From contig JBBHKE010002460.1 in assembly GCA_037447655.1 (NCBI GenBank), forward strand, positions 1 through 50,825: 50,825 nucleotides of DNA, given 5' to 3'. Source of the DNA: Zygnema cylindricum. Taxonomy: Eukaryota > Streptophyta > Zygnematophyceae > Zygnematales > Zygnemataceae. Positions 23,743 through 33,980 of the stretch are shown one piece after another; the first letter of the stretch is position 1; the number at the start of each line of letters is the position of its first letter. A program made the translations under genes and the position numbers. The notes under the pieces were generated by a model that was given only the letters and a program-made list of their open reading frames with translations, was not told the origin of the DNA and ran no database searches.

Positions 23743-24347
23743 TGTTAGCTTTGGACGATCTTTAGCGACCAATCCATTTTGACAAGAGTGCCGATTTGCA
23801 TATGTGCGACGTGGCGTGACGCGACAAATCGGAATGTATGTAATTGAACCGAACAACTACTCGTTTGAGTGAATGCTTTATACACACAATTGTGTAGAGA
23901 CGTGTAGCAATTCCCGGTAGACAATCAATGTGTAAACATGAAATAATTGGACCACACTTTGGTGGCTTATTTAGTGTATACTTTTTGTTTGCATATAAAA
24001 GACAAAGCAGAGTAGACAGAAAACACCCCTTCATCCATCAATTTCATAGAGCAAGTTAGGCATACAAAGAGTAAGACAAAGTAGAATACATTTGGCTTTA
24101 TTATAAAGTCTTTGTAACAAATTGTCTTAAAAGGACCATAATTGTAAGCTACGGCTATTCCTGAGATTCTACTTTGTCTATCTTGTCTACTTGCTAAATA
24201 TCCCTCCTTACTCTACATCATTCCTATCTCCATTTATTTTCTGTGACTCCCTAAGCCCCTCTTGCGTGTTTGATCTGTGGATGGTCCATTTCGTATGTGG
24301 TTACGGGAATCCTTCCCGTTAGCTTGAATGACTGACCCGGCGTTAGT
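23743..24347 (+). repeat. Copia-type 3' LTR
   Basis: 605 bp, colinear with 11194-11804, with the same TATA box (TATAAAAG at 23994-24001). It ends ...GCGTTAGT rather than ...GCGTTACA, a terminal change that would impair integrase recognition of this end. Confidence 0.9.
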
Positions 24348-25403
24348 GGAGGGAGGGAGAGGGAAAGAGAGAGAGGGAGAGGGAAGGAGGGAGGGAAAGG
24401 AGGGAGAGGAAAAAAGGGAAAGGGAGAAAAGGAGAAAGAGAGGGAGATGGAGAGGGAGTGGGAGAGAGAGAGAAGGAGAGGGAGAGGGAGAGGGAGAGGG
24501 AGAGGGAGAGGGAGAGGGAAAGGGAGAGGGAGAGGGAGAGGGAGAGTGAAGGAGGGAGAGGGAGGGAGGGAGATAGAAAGAGGGAATAGGAGGGAGCTAG
24601 AGGAAAGGAGGGAGAGGAAAGGAGGGAGAGGGAGAGAAAAAGAGGGAAGGAGGGAGAGGGAAGGAGGGAGAGGGAATGAGAGGGAGAGAGGGAGTGGGAG
24701 AGAGGGAGAAGGAGAGGGAGAGGAAAAGATGTAGAAGGAAGGAGGAGAGGGAGAGGGAGAGGGAAGGAGGGAGAGGGAAGGAAGGAGAGCGAGAGAGGGA
24801 GAGGGAGAGAAGGAGAGGGAATGTGAAGATGGAAGGAGGGAGAGGGAAAGGGAGAGGGAGTCTGAGAGAGAGAGGAGGGAAGGAGGGAGAGCGAAGGAGA
24901 GAGATGGAAGGAGGGAGAGGGAAGGATGTAGAGGGGAGGGAGAGGAAAGGAAGGAGAGGGAGAGAGGGAGAGGGAGAGAAAGAGAGGGAGAGGGAGAAGA
25001 TGAGCGAGGGAGAGGGTGAGGGAAGGAGGGAGAAGGTGATGGAGAAGTAATGGGAGAGGAAGAGGGAAAGGAAAAGGGAGAGGGAGAGGGGGAGGGAGAG
25101 GATGGAGGGGGACACGAGGGAGAGGGAGAGGAGGGACAGGAAGAGGAGGGAGGGGGAGAGAGGGAGAGAGTGAGAGGGAGAGAAAGAGAGGGAGAGGGAG
25201 AAGATGAGCGAGGGAGAGGGTGAGGGAAGGAGGGAGAGGGTGATGGAGAAGTAATGGGAGAGGAAGAGGGAAAGGAAAAGGGAGAGGGAGAGGGGGAGGG
25301 AGAGGATGGAGGGGGACACGAGGGAGAGGGAGAGGAGGGACAGGAAGAGGAGGGGGGGGGAGAGGAGGGAGAGGGAAGGAGGAAGAGGGAGAGGAGGGAG
25401 AGG

Positions 25404-25435
<32 letters not shown>

Positions 25436-26110
25436 GAAGGAGGGAGAGGGGAGGGAGAGGGAAGGAGCGAGAGGGAAGGAGGGAGAGAGAAAGAGGGAGA
25501 GGGAAGGAGGGAGATGGAAGGAGGGAGAGAGAGAGGGAGAGAGAAGTTAGAGATGGAGAGGGTGAGGGTAGGAGGGAGAGGGAGAGGGAGAGGGAGAGGG
25601 AGTGGGAGAGAGTGAAAGGGAAGGAGGAAGAGGGAAGAAAGAAGGGGGAAAGGGAGACGGAGAGGGAAAGGGGGAGAGAGAGGGAGAGGGAGAGGGAGTG
25701 GGAGAGGGAGAGGGAGAGGGAGAGGGAGAGGGAGAGGGAGAGGGAGAGGGAGAGGGAGAGGGAGAGGGAGAGGGAGAGGGAGAGGGAGAGGGAGAGGGAG
25801 AGGGAGAGGGAGAGGGAGAGGGAGAGGGAGAGGGAGAGGGAGAGGGAGAGGGAGAGGGAGAGGGAGAGGGAGAGGGAGAGGGAGAGGGAGAGGGAGAGGG
25901 AGAGGGAGAGGGAGAGGGAGATGGAGAGGGAGAGAGAGCAGGAGCGGGAGAGGGAGAGGGAGAGGGAGAGGGAGAGGGAAAGGGAGAGGGAGAGGGAAGG
26001 AGGGGGGGGAGGGAGAGAGAATGGTGGAGAGGAAGTGAGGGAGAGGGAAGGAGGGAGAGGGAAGGAGGAAGAGGGAGAGGGAGAGGGAGAGGGAGATGGA
26101 GTGGGAGAGG
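24348..26110. repeat. (GGGAGA)n homopurine satellite array, right part
   Basis: Continuation of the array split by the Copia-type element. It includes an uninterrupted run of about 36-37 perfect GGGAGA units at 25700-25920. A higher-order repeat is visible: a block containing AAGATGAGCGAGGGAGAGGG and GAAGTAATGGGAG recurs 204 bp apart (GAAGTAATGG at 25044 and 25248). Stop-free frames on both strands (for example 24597-26126 minus) are repeat translations. Confidence 0.95.
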
Positions 26111-26120
26111 GACAGATATA

Positions 26121-26349
26121 GTACACCGTGAATCGCTATTAGTGTTTATGTTTTTTTCATCTCTTAAATCATATATTCTCTGTACACACCTGTCGGATAA
26201 TGGATCTGACGGTTGTGATTGAATTGTAAGATTCTTTGTTTCCGATTGGCGGTCTCTTTTTGAAAATCTGACAAGTGTGTACGGAGAAAAGATGTATTAA
26301 GTGGCGAAAAAAATGGTAACACTAATAGCGTTTCACAGTTTTACCGTAC
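26121..26349. mobile_element. Long-TIR MITE, best-preserved copy
   Basis: The left end GTACACCGTGAATCGCTATTAGTGTT pairs with the right end AACACTAATAGCGTTTCAC...GTAC. Pairing continues inward through CTCTGTACACACCTGTC versus GTGTGTACGGAGAAAAG, giving imperfect inverted repeats of about 75 bp around a roughly 80-bp core. No coding capacity. Related copies or fragments lie at 3150, 4095, 31480 and 50144. It directly follows the purine array. Confidence 0.8.
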
Positions 26350-26375
26350 AGAAGTTAATAGTTATGAGTGCCAGG

Positions 26376-27070
26376 GGGGGGGGGAGGAGAGGGAGGGATA
26401 GGGGTGGGGGGAGGGGGGGAGGAGAGGGAGGGATAGGGGTGGGGGGAGGGGGGGAGGGAGAGGGGGGGGGGAGAGGGAGGGAGAGGGGCGGGGGGAGGGG
26501 GGGATGGAAAGGGGGGGGGAGGGGGGGAGGGAGAGAGGGGGGGGGGGGAGAGGGGGGAGGGGAGAGGGGGGAGGGAGGGAGAGGGGGGAGGGAGGGAGAG
26601 GGGGGAGGGAGGGAGAGGGGGGGGGGGGGGAGGGGGGGATGGGGGGAGGGGGGGAGGGGCAAAGGGAGGTGGGAGATGTGGGAGAGAGGGGGGAGAGGAG
26701 GGATGGGGGCAGGAGGGAGGGGGGGGAGAGGGGAGAGGGCGGGTGAGAGGGGGGGGAGAGGGGGGAGACAAGGAAGAGGAGAAGGGGGGAAAGAGGTGTG
26801 GGAAGGTGGGGAATGAGTATAGAGGGAGGAGAAGCGGAAAGATGAGGGGGGGAGGGGTAGGGGAAGGGATGAGTAAGGTGAGAGGGAGGGAGACTGAGGA
26901 TGAGTGAGAGGAAGCGGGGACGGGGAGACGGAGGGAGGGGGAGTGTGTGAGAACAGGAAGGGGAAGGGTTGGGGGGGGGGAGAGGGGGGGGGAAGTGAGG
27001 AATCGGGAGGGGGAGAGGAAGGGGGGAGGGAGGGGGGAGTGAGAGTGAGGGAGCAGCAAAGAGGGGGATT
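26376..27070. repeat. G-rich purine array
   Basis: About 700 bp of runs such as GGGGGGAGGGGGGAG with GGGATAGGGGTGGGG units, distinct from the GGGAGA array because of its G-runs. Open frames on both strands (poly-G/R/E or poly-P/L/S) are low complexity. Confidence 0.9.
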
Positions 27071-27650
27071 GGTAGAGAGAAGGTGAGGGAACTTATGCGT
27101 AAGAAAATAATAAGAATGGACGAACCTTTTCGTGCCTTTATATATATATTTCTTCATTTAAATTCTATTCTAAGCTTACTTGCCATTAGGTTTTTTTTTT
27201 TTTTTTTTTTGCTTTTACATTAGATTTTTAATTTAGCATGGAATGAGGTGTTTTTTTTTTTTTTTTTTTTTCATAATATTGTTAATTTAACGATGAATGG
27301 GCCTTTTTTTTTAGTAGATTCTAAATTTAGATTGGATTATTTGGATCGATCTCCCTCCCTCCCTCCCTCCACAGCTAGATTTTTGTTTCTTTTTTTTTGT
27401 TTATGTATTTTCCTATTTACTATATTCATTTTACATTCATACAAAACGAGCTCAATGATCAACGCCCCGAGACACCTCTGATTATTTATAATGCTATTTA
27501 CTTTATTTTAATTCTGTTTTTTTTTTTTTTTTTTTTTTATTCTGTTTTTATTTTATTTTATTTTTATTGCTATTTTATAATTTAGATGTATTCCATTTGT
27601 TGGTTCGAGTCATGGCACCTTTTTCTTTTGACATATTACCTGTTGAGATG
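27071..27650. other. Spacer with poly-T tracts
   Basis: Several T-runs longer than 18 bases (27190, 27251, 27520), a short (CCCT)n tract at 27352-27370 and AT-rich sequence. I see no gene. Confidence 0.5.
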
Positions 27651-27756
27651 TTTGTGGGGGAGGGGAGGGGGGAGGGAGAGGGAGAGGGAGAGGGAGAGGG
27701 AGAGGGAGAGGACGAGGGAGATGGAGAGGGAGAGGGTGAGGGGGAGAGGGAGAACC
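27651..27756. repeat. Short (GGGAGA)n tract
   Basis: About 100 bp of GGGAGA units within AT-rich sequence, a third separate locus of the same hexamer on this strand. Confidence 0.85.
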
Positions 27757-28652
27757 AATTATTTATTATTTATTTTTATTATTGTTTTTGCAACTTAAAC
27801 CTATGGAGGAAACCAAATTGCAAATCAAAACTATTGTTGTTCCTATTGTGAACCAGACATTATATATAAATAATATATATATGTATATGTGTATATGTGT
27901 ATATGTATATATGTATATATGTATATGTGTACATGTATATATGCATATGTATATGTAGATATGTATATATGTATATAAATGCAGTAAAATAATACTCCAA
28001 CATACTGTTTGATGAAAACATAAACTATTCTTTATGGAAAAATTATTAGGATTTAGAGTTGTTGACTACAGCACGAGGATTATGGAGCCCGACACGATTT
28101 GCCCTAAAAGTGAACAATTTACCTTCAATTTTTAGGGTAAATCTCTTCGATAATTAGATGTTTTCAATTTATAATTATAGGTAATTACCCTATGAGACTA
28201 TTAAATATAAATTAAATTAAAATATTAAAATATACTATGTTTAGTTTCTAAACTATGTCCTACGGACAAAAATATTAAAGCATGGAAACCGAATTCACGT
28301 TTCAATTCAATAAGTCCTAAAACTTGTTAATAATAAGAAAAAAAAAGTTTCACCTTTTTTTTTTTTTTTGTTTAATTAGAATGCAAAATGGTTTACCATG
28401 TGAGTACATGGAAACAAAAAAAAAGGCGAAAAGAAGACGAAAAATGTCATATAAGATCAAACAACTTCATGACAATGAATAAATAATACATACCAATAAG
28501 ATTGGAAAAGACAAAAATAATTTTTCTTGTTTTTTAAACATAGAACAACATTTTTCAACTTATTTTATTTCTAATAGATGACAATGATGACAATGATGGC
28601 GAGGACTTCTAATTCTTTAAATTATTTTTTTTAACTTATGCGACATTTGTTA
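27757..28652. repeat. AT-rich spacer with (TATATG)n microsatellite
   Basis: At 27858-27980 a TATATATGTATATGTGTATA microsatellite. The remainder is AT-rich 3' flank of the proton-channel gene with no coding signal seen. Confidence 0.55.
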
Positions 28653-31297
28653 CTACCTTCGAACCAAATTTGTTTTCAGTTCTTCCAATTCTTTCTTCAA
28701 CTGTGCCATGGACGCCAAATCCTCCTCGTGTCGCGTCTTCAGTTCCTCGATTTTCGCCTTCGCTTCCTCGACGTCCTTCTTGACCTCCTCGTCTGTCACC
28801 TCGAAGATCCCGTGCATCACTCGCACGATGCGCCACAGCATTGTCACGGCCGTCACCAACCCTGCCACGTCAGCACTGGTGCCACGTCAGCGTTTGTACC
28901 ACGTCAGCATTCAAATCACGCCAGCACTGATGCCACATCAACACTCGTGCCACCTCAGCACTGATGCCACGTCAGCATCAATGTCATGTCAGCACTCATG
29001 CCACGTCAGCGCTGGTGCCATGTCAGCACTGACATGTCGGCAGGCATCAATGCCATGTCAGGACAGTACTTATTATTGCCAAGTCAGCATCAATTCCACA
29101 TCAGCAAAGTAATTATAACAACCACGTCAGCATGTTTGACATGTCAGCACCAATGCCATGTCAGCACAGTAATTATAGCGGCCACTTCAGCACTGGTGCC
29201 ACGTCAGCATCAATGTCAAGCCAGGACTACTCATAACTGCCACGTCAGCACTGCTGCCACATAAGCACAGTAATTGTAACTGCCATGTCAGCATGTTTGA
29301 CATGTCAGCATCAATGCCACATCAGCAGTAAAAACAGAAACAAAAACAACAACGAAAACAAAAAAAAATAATAATACCAATACCACACCAATACCAATAA
29401 TAATGCCAAAAACAATAACGGTAACAGAAACAGCAACAACAAACAAAAACAACGACAATAATAAAAAAATACCAAGTAAAACAATAACAATAACCATAAC
29501 AAAAACAGCAACAACAACAACAAACACAACACAAAATAAAACCTCAAACAAAAAAAACAATAACAATAACAACAATAACAACAACAAAACAAAACAATAA
29601 ACTTTTTAAAACTACTAAAAGAAAATAACTTAAAGAAAGGTGTTCAAACCGGCGGCATCGCTGTCGAAAGTCGCCTCCAATCCGATCGCCGTCGGAACTA
29701 TCAACAACTCCAAAACATATCCAAAATGTAAAAAAAAGGCGAGTTGCCACGAGACCAACAGAAGAAAAATGTTCAAAAGTAAAACGGAAAGAATGGCCAT
29801 AGAAATGTAATAAAGAGACTCGGAATGTGGTATATAATCGATTTCCTCGTCGCAAAATTTGGACTGTAGTTTACAATAAGACAAAATTTCCTCGCATTGG
29901 TCAAGTTCAAGGCGATGACTGCAAAAAAAAAACAAAAGGAGAAAAAAAAAAAAAGGGAAGCGACTTTAGAGTTGGGGTATATTCAGGGTTTTAAATTGTA
30001 GGGAGGTTTTAAATGTTGAGTTTGACCAGGTTTGACTAGGCTTGACTAGGTTTGACTAAGTTTGACTAGATATGAGTGGGGTTTTAATTCAAGTTTAACA
30101 TTAAAAGTTCAAAAGTGAAAGTTTAAACAAGGTTTAAAAAAAAAAAATAGAGTTAAATCAAAGTTTTATTCGAGTCTTTATTAGGTTTGGATAAGGATTT
30201 GAGAAAGAGTCTAGCAAGGGTTTTAATCAGGGTAAAAAAGGTTTAACCGGGTTTAATCATAGGTTTAATCAGGTTTATTCAATAAATATGATACAAAATG
30301 CAATTAAATATCTAATTTTAAACATTTTTTGGGTAAAAAACTAAAAACTGACCTTCGGTAAACATGGAAAAGGTCGATAACTGTGACAATAACATCCACA
30401 ATAATAAGAGTGATGAGAAACAAATGGACAAATTTTGAGTCCAAAAATTCTCCAAGTTTTTTTTGCCATGGGGACCGACTTCGGGCAGAGCTCTGAAAAT
30501 TTTTTTGGGCTGCCCGGAATTTTTTTTTGAAAAAAGAGTGCAAAGGAGACGGATCGAAAATTTGATTCGCATCCCCTGCAAGGAAAAAAAAAAAAAAAGG
30601 AAATAAAAAAAAAAAAAAAATACATGTATGTGGAAATATGAAAAAGAGATGAAGGTGGGGTTAAAAATTGAGTCAGAGAAAATAAATAAATAATTAATTA
30701 AATAAATAGATGAACAAATGAAGAAATAAGTAAATAAAATAAATAGATAGATAGATGAAAACATAAATGAATAAAATTATAAACAAATGAAACAGGAAAG
30801 AAACACCCCCTCCCTCCTCTTCCCACCCCTCCCCCTCAAAAAAAGAGTGCGTTTTTGGAATTCCTGTTTTCTCACCAAAAAAAAAAGAGGGAAAAAAAAG
30901 GTTAAAAGGAAAAAGTTCAGAAAAACTATCTTTCACTACTTTTTCTTTCACTACAATTTTTTTTTTTTCTTTTTAAATGCCCAGTTTTGATTTTCCAAAT
31001 ACTTTACCAAAAAGATTGTTCCTAAAACTTTTCATATTTTCTTTTCATATTTTCTTTTCATATTTTCTTTTCATATTTTGTTTTCATATTTTTTTTTCAT
31101 ATTTTCTTTTCATATTTTCTTTTCATATTTTTTTTTTCATATTTTTTTTTCATATTTTTTTTTCAATTTTCAAATAAGTCATCTGCTCCCCCCCTCCAAT
31201 CCCTCCCCCTTTCCTCCTCTCATTTTTGTCGCTTTCTACCTGTGTCCGTACTCAAATTTGTCGTTTCTCCGTCCATTCCTCCGGCCGAATTCGCCAT
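28653..31297 (-). CDS. HV1: Voltage-gated proton channel (Hv1/VSOP family), complete four-exon gene
   Basis: Minus-strand exons 31297-31240, 30575-30353, 29918-29650 and 28861-28653 join in phase across three GT-AG introns to a 252-residue protein (ATG 31297, TAG 28655-28653). Human Hv1 is 273 residues. It has the Hv1 plan: cytosolic N-terminus; S1 about residues 68-90 (LFLITLIIVDVIVTVIDLFH), S2 about 127-150 and S3 about 157-176. S4 follows with LWRIVRVMHG at 192-201, then a C-terminal coiled coil (VKKDVEEAKAKIEELKTRHE and KKELEELK) that dimerises the family. D80 aligns with the selectivity-filter aspartate D112 of human Hv1; E164 and E175 take the places of acidic D174 and D185. Departures: the first S4 arginine (R205) is M191, E153 is N143, F150 is leucine and N214 is H200. 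The role would be voltage-gated H+ extrusion at a membrane; whether this variant conducts is unknown. Confidence 0.88.
28862..29330. repeat. 17-bp minisatellite rich in CCACGTCAGC, in HV1 intron 3
   Basis: About 25 diverged units of GCCACGTCAGCACTGGT, some lengthened to about 26 bp by an ACAGTAATTATAAC insert. About eight units keep CACGTCAG intact. The array starts at the intron 3 acceptor: TGACGTGGCAG, which ends the intron on the minus strand, is itself a repeat unit. The ACGTCA core is a known plant bZIP-binding type of site; any binding here is inference. Confidence 0.85.
29331..29610. repeat. (CAA)n/(AAT)n-rich segment in HV1 intron 3
   Basis: Simple-sequence stretch of ACAACAATAACAAC units. 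The opposite-strand open frames (leucine/cysteine-rich) are artefacts of this composition. Confidence 0.8.
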
Positions 31298-31479
31298 GGA
31301 ACTTCTGTCCGCTACACTCTAAAAATGTATCGGTGGCTCTTCCGAATACGACAAATTCTTTCCTTCCAAAATCGGCCGACGCATCGTCTCGTCGTCGGTC
31401 GTCGTTCGTCGTTCGCCATCGCAGACAGTACGTGACGGTACAAACTTTTGTCCTTTTCTGAACGCACCAAAGTTTAAAC

Positions 31480-31605
31480 CTCTCAATCGCAACCGTTAGA
31501 TCCACAATCTGGCACGTGTGTACGGAGAAAAGATGTTTTAAGTGGCGAAAAAAACATTAACACTAATAGCGATTCACGGTGTAGTGTACGTAGCAACATC
31601 CATAA
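31480..31605. mobile_element. Long-TIR MITE, right half
   Basis: Core plus right terminal repeat: CAATCGCAACCGTTAGATCC, GTGTGTACGGAGAAAAGATGTTTTAAGTGGCG, then AACACTAATAGCGATTCACGGTGTAGTGTAC. The left half is missing. It lies about 200 bp upstream of the HV1 start codon, so it may contribute promoter sequence. Confidence 0.7.
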
Positions 31606-32675
31606 AATGAGGCTACGTGTACCGTTCCGAGTAATCGAGGTACAACAAGTCGCCCCTCTTAATTAAGGGAGCTTCTCCATGTAATTGAAACTAAGCGAAC
31701 TTACTTTGATTTTTAGCGCAGATCCGGCGGACCCGGATTTCAGGTGTCCCTATGTGTAACCAAAAAAAAAATGTTACTTAAGGGTGTGACGGCTGTATAC
31801 GCTGACAATTCCCGTGACGGTTCTCAGCGTCTACAATCTTGCGTGGTTCACACTTGAAAAAAGGGGAAACGGTACACCGCCAATCGTTATTAGCGTTGTG
31901 TACGCTAATTCCGTCCCGCTTTTTTTTTTTTATTATTCTGATAACGATAACTGTCGGCGATAACTGTATGAGCCGTGCAGATAAATGTACGGCATGTACA
32001 CTCAACTGTACGTCTTATTCCCCCGAGGCGCCCTACTCACAACCCCTGAGGTACCTACCAATCAGATCATTTGTACAAGCCGAAAGTACAGTAGCCGGCA
32101 TAAGATGTGTACGTCTTTAGTACGGCTCCACTTAAAACGATGTACCTTTCACATCTGACACCGTGGCTTTGTCCCTTTATTTTTTGGGATCCACTGGAAA
32201 CCTACCACGTGTCAATCCGTCGGCTTTTTTGGCAAAAGCCGCCAAAAAAGCCATTCCGAGATGTCGGCGCTCACGCTGACCGTCCGCTCGTATTTTATCA
32301 TTGAATGTCGTCCGTTCGATTCCGGCGGCGAGCATAATGTTATTTTGCATCCGTTGTACTTTGTGTCCGCCGTCTTTTTACCGTTCCATGATAATCAGTT
32401 TATTCGTACAATTCCGTATGTTCCCTTAAAATTTATGTTCAGTTAACCGCCCAAAAAGTACTACAAAGTGCAACGTATTATTTCGTCAAATTCCGTACAT
32501 TTCCCGTAAAAAACCGTACATTTCTCGTAAATTTACCGTTCAGTTTACCGGACAGAAAGCACTCCGGACAGAAAGTACAGAAAGTACAAATATATCGGGA
32601 CCGCTGACCGTTCGATAACCGATAACTATCGGTATCGTTGTTATCGCGATAAGTTTTTTACCGATACACAACACT
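31606..32675. other. Unclassified repeat-like spacer with MITE debris and an hAT-like end
   Basis: No gene is recognised. 31780-31930 contains diverged MITE-like pieces (ACGGTACACCGCCAATCGTTATTAGCGTT). A perfect 12-bp stem GGCTTTTTTGGC/GCCAAAAAAGCC with a 7-base loop lies at 32222-32252. Many GTAC/CGTAC motifs occur. The end ATCGCGATAAGTTTTTTACCGATACACAACACTA (32642-32675) matches the hAT-like end at 185-218. Confidence 0.4.
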
Positions 32676-32900
32676 AGAAATCGGAACTTTGAAATGTGAC
32701 GGTTGTAGACGTAGGTACAACTTGTGACGATTGAAGACGACTACGAAACTTTCGACAATCGTGACGCCAACAAAAACAGCGACAGTTGTAGACGTCTAGA
32801 TTTTTCTGAAATTGCAGATGTTTAGGGTTTGGTGATATTGTGACGTCATGCTCACTTGTGACAACGTCGACGTCATTAATTGCCTCTTTCTCCTCACTTA
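32676..32900. mobile_element. Internal fragment of the PIF/Harbinger-like element
   Basis: AATCGGAACTTTGAAATGTG, GACGGTTGTAGACGTAGGTACAACTTGTGACGATTGAAGACGAC and CTCACTTGTGACAACGTCGACGTCA match 37345-37545 closely. Both termini are missing. Confidence 0.75.
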
Positions 32901-33115
32901 AATTTCGCTCCCTTTTTCGTTCTACATAAAGCAACTTCTAAAAGGACCTATGTGGAAGTTTTCAATCCAAATTGTGGCGCTCCGCAATTGTTTTTCTTCA
33001 AAAATTTGTTGTAGTCGCATTGAAACAAAAGCTTGAAGGTGTAGCAAATGTCCTCATCTTAGCGAAGTTCTTCTCCTATTGCCAATTATCACGAAACTGG
33101 CTAAGCCTTTTCTAC
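32901..33115. other. Spacer before the minisatellite
   Basis: A frame from 32972 runs into the minisatellite. Its unique part (about 45 codons) has no recognisable motif, so I do not call it a gene. Confidence 0.3.
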
Positions 33116-33980
33116 TGCAAAATCATTCTTCCTAAATATGGTAGAGTTTATCGATTATTGCAAAAATCATTCTTCCTAAATATAGTAGAGTTTATCGATT
33201 ATTGCAAAATCATTCTTCCTAAATATGGTAGAGTTTATCGATTATTGCAAAATCATTCTTCCTAAATATGGTAGAGTTTATCGATTATTGCAAAAATCAT
33301 TCTTCCTAAATATAGTAGAGTTTATCGATTATTGCAAAATCATTCTTCCTAAATATGGTAGAGTTTATCGATTATTGCAAAATCATTCTTCCTAAATATG
33401 GTAGAGTTTATCGATTATTGCAAAATCATTCTTCCTAAATATGGTAGAGTTTATCGATTATTGCAAAATCATTCTTCCTAAATATGGTAGAGTTTATCGA
33501 TTATTGCAAAATCATTCTTCCTAAATATGTTAGAGTTTATCGATTATTGCAAAATCATTCTTCCTAAATATGGTAGAGTTTATCGATTATTGCAAAATCA
33601 TTCTTCCTAAATATGGTAGAGTTTATCGATTATTGCAAAATCATTCTTCCTAAATATGGTAGAGTTTATCGATTATTGCAAAATCATTCTTCCTAAATAT
33701 GGTAGAGTTTATCGATTATTGCAAAATCATTCTTCCTAAATATGGTAGAGTTTATCGATTATTGCAAAATCATTCTTCCTAAATATGGTAGAGTTTATCG
33801 ATTATTGCAAAATCATTCTTCCTAAATATGGTAGAGTTTATCGATTATTGCAAAATCATTCTTCCTAAATATGGTAGAGTTTATCGATTATTGCAAAATC
33901 ATTCTTCCTAAATATGGTAGAGTTTATCGATTATTGCAAAATCATTCTTCCTAAATATGGTAGAGTTTATCGATTATTGC
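33116..33980. repeat. 43-bp minisatellite, about 20 units
   Basis: Near-identical head-to-tail units of AAAATCATTCTTCCTAAATATGGTAGAGTTTATCGATTATTGC. Only single-base variants are seen: a 44-bp unit with an extra A, ATATAGT for ATATGGT twice, and ATATGTT once. The variant pair at 33167-33210 and 33294-33340 indicates duplication of a three-unit block. Confidence 0.95.

Larger units (their letters stand above)
11194..24347 (+). mobile_element. Copia-type LTR retrotransposon, host of nested elements
   Basis: Two direct LTRs (11194-11804 and 23743-24347) flank internal sequence. The 5' LTR starts TGTTAG and ends ACA; the 3' LTR starts TGTTAG, and its last two bases read GT where the 5' copy has CA. 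GGAGG precedes the 5' LTR (11189-11193) and follows the 3' LTR (24348-24352), consistent with a 5-bp target duplication, although the surrounding array makes this match weak. The primer site fits an internal half of initiator tRNA-Met, as in Copia elements. Without the nested Gypsy element it is about 5.9 kb. No reverse transcriptase, integrase or protease motif is visible, so it looks non-autonomous or badly decayed. Confidence 0.85.

Noticed and set aside
24597-26126. Minus-strand 509-codon open frame and plus-strand partners
   Set aside because: Same repeat artefact, in the right part of the array.
26333-27157. Minus-strand proline-rich frames of 234 and 274 codons
   Set aside because: Translation of the G-rich array; no conserved domain or splice evidence.
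29288-29592. Minus-strand hydrophobic frames that look like membrane proteins
   Set aside because: They translate a CAA/AAT-type simple repeat inside HV1 intron 3.
33116-33980. CRISPR-like regular repeat array
   Set aside because: Units are contiguous with no unique spacers, and the context is eukaryotic; it is a minisatellite.
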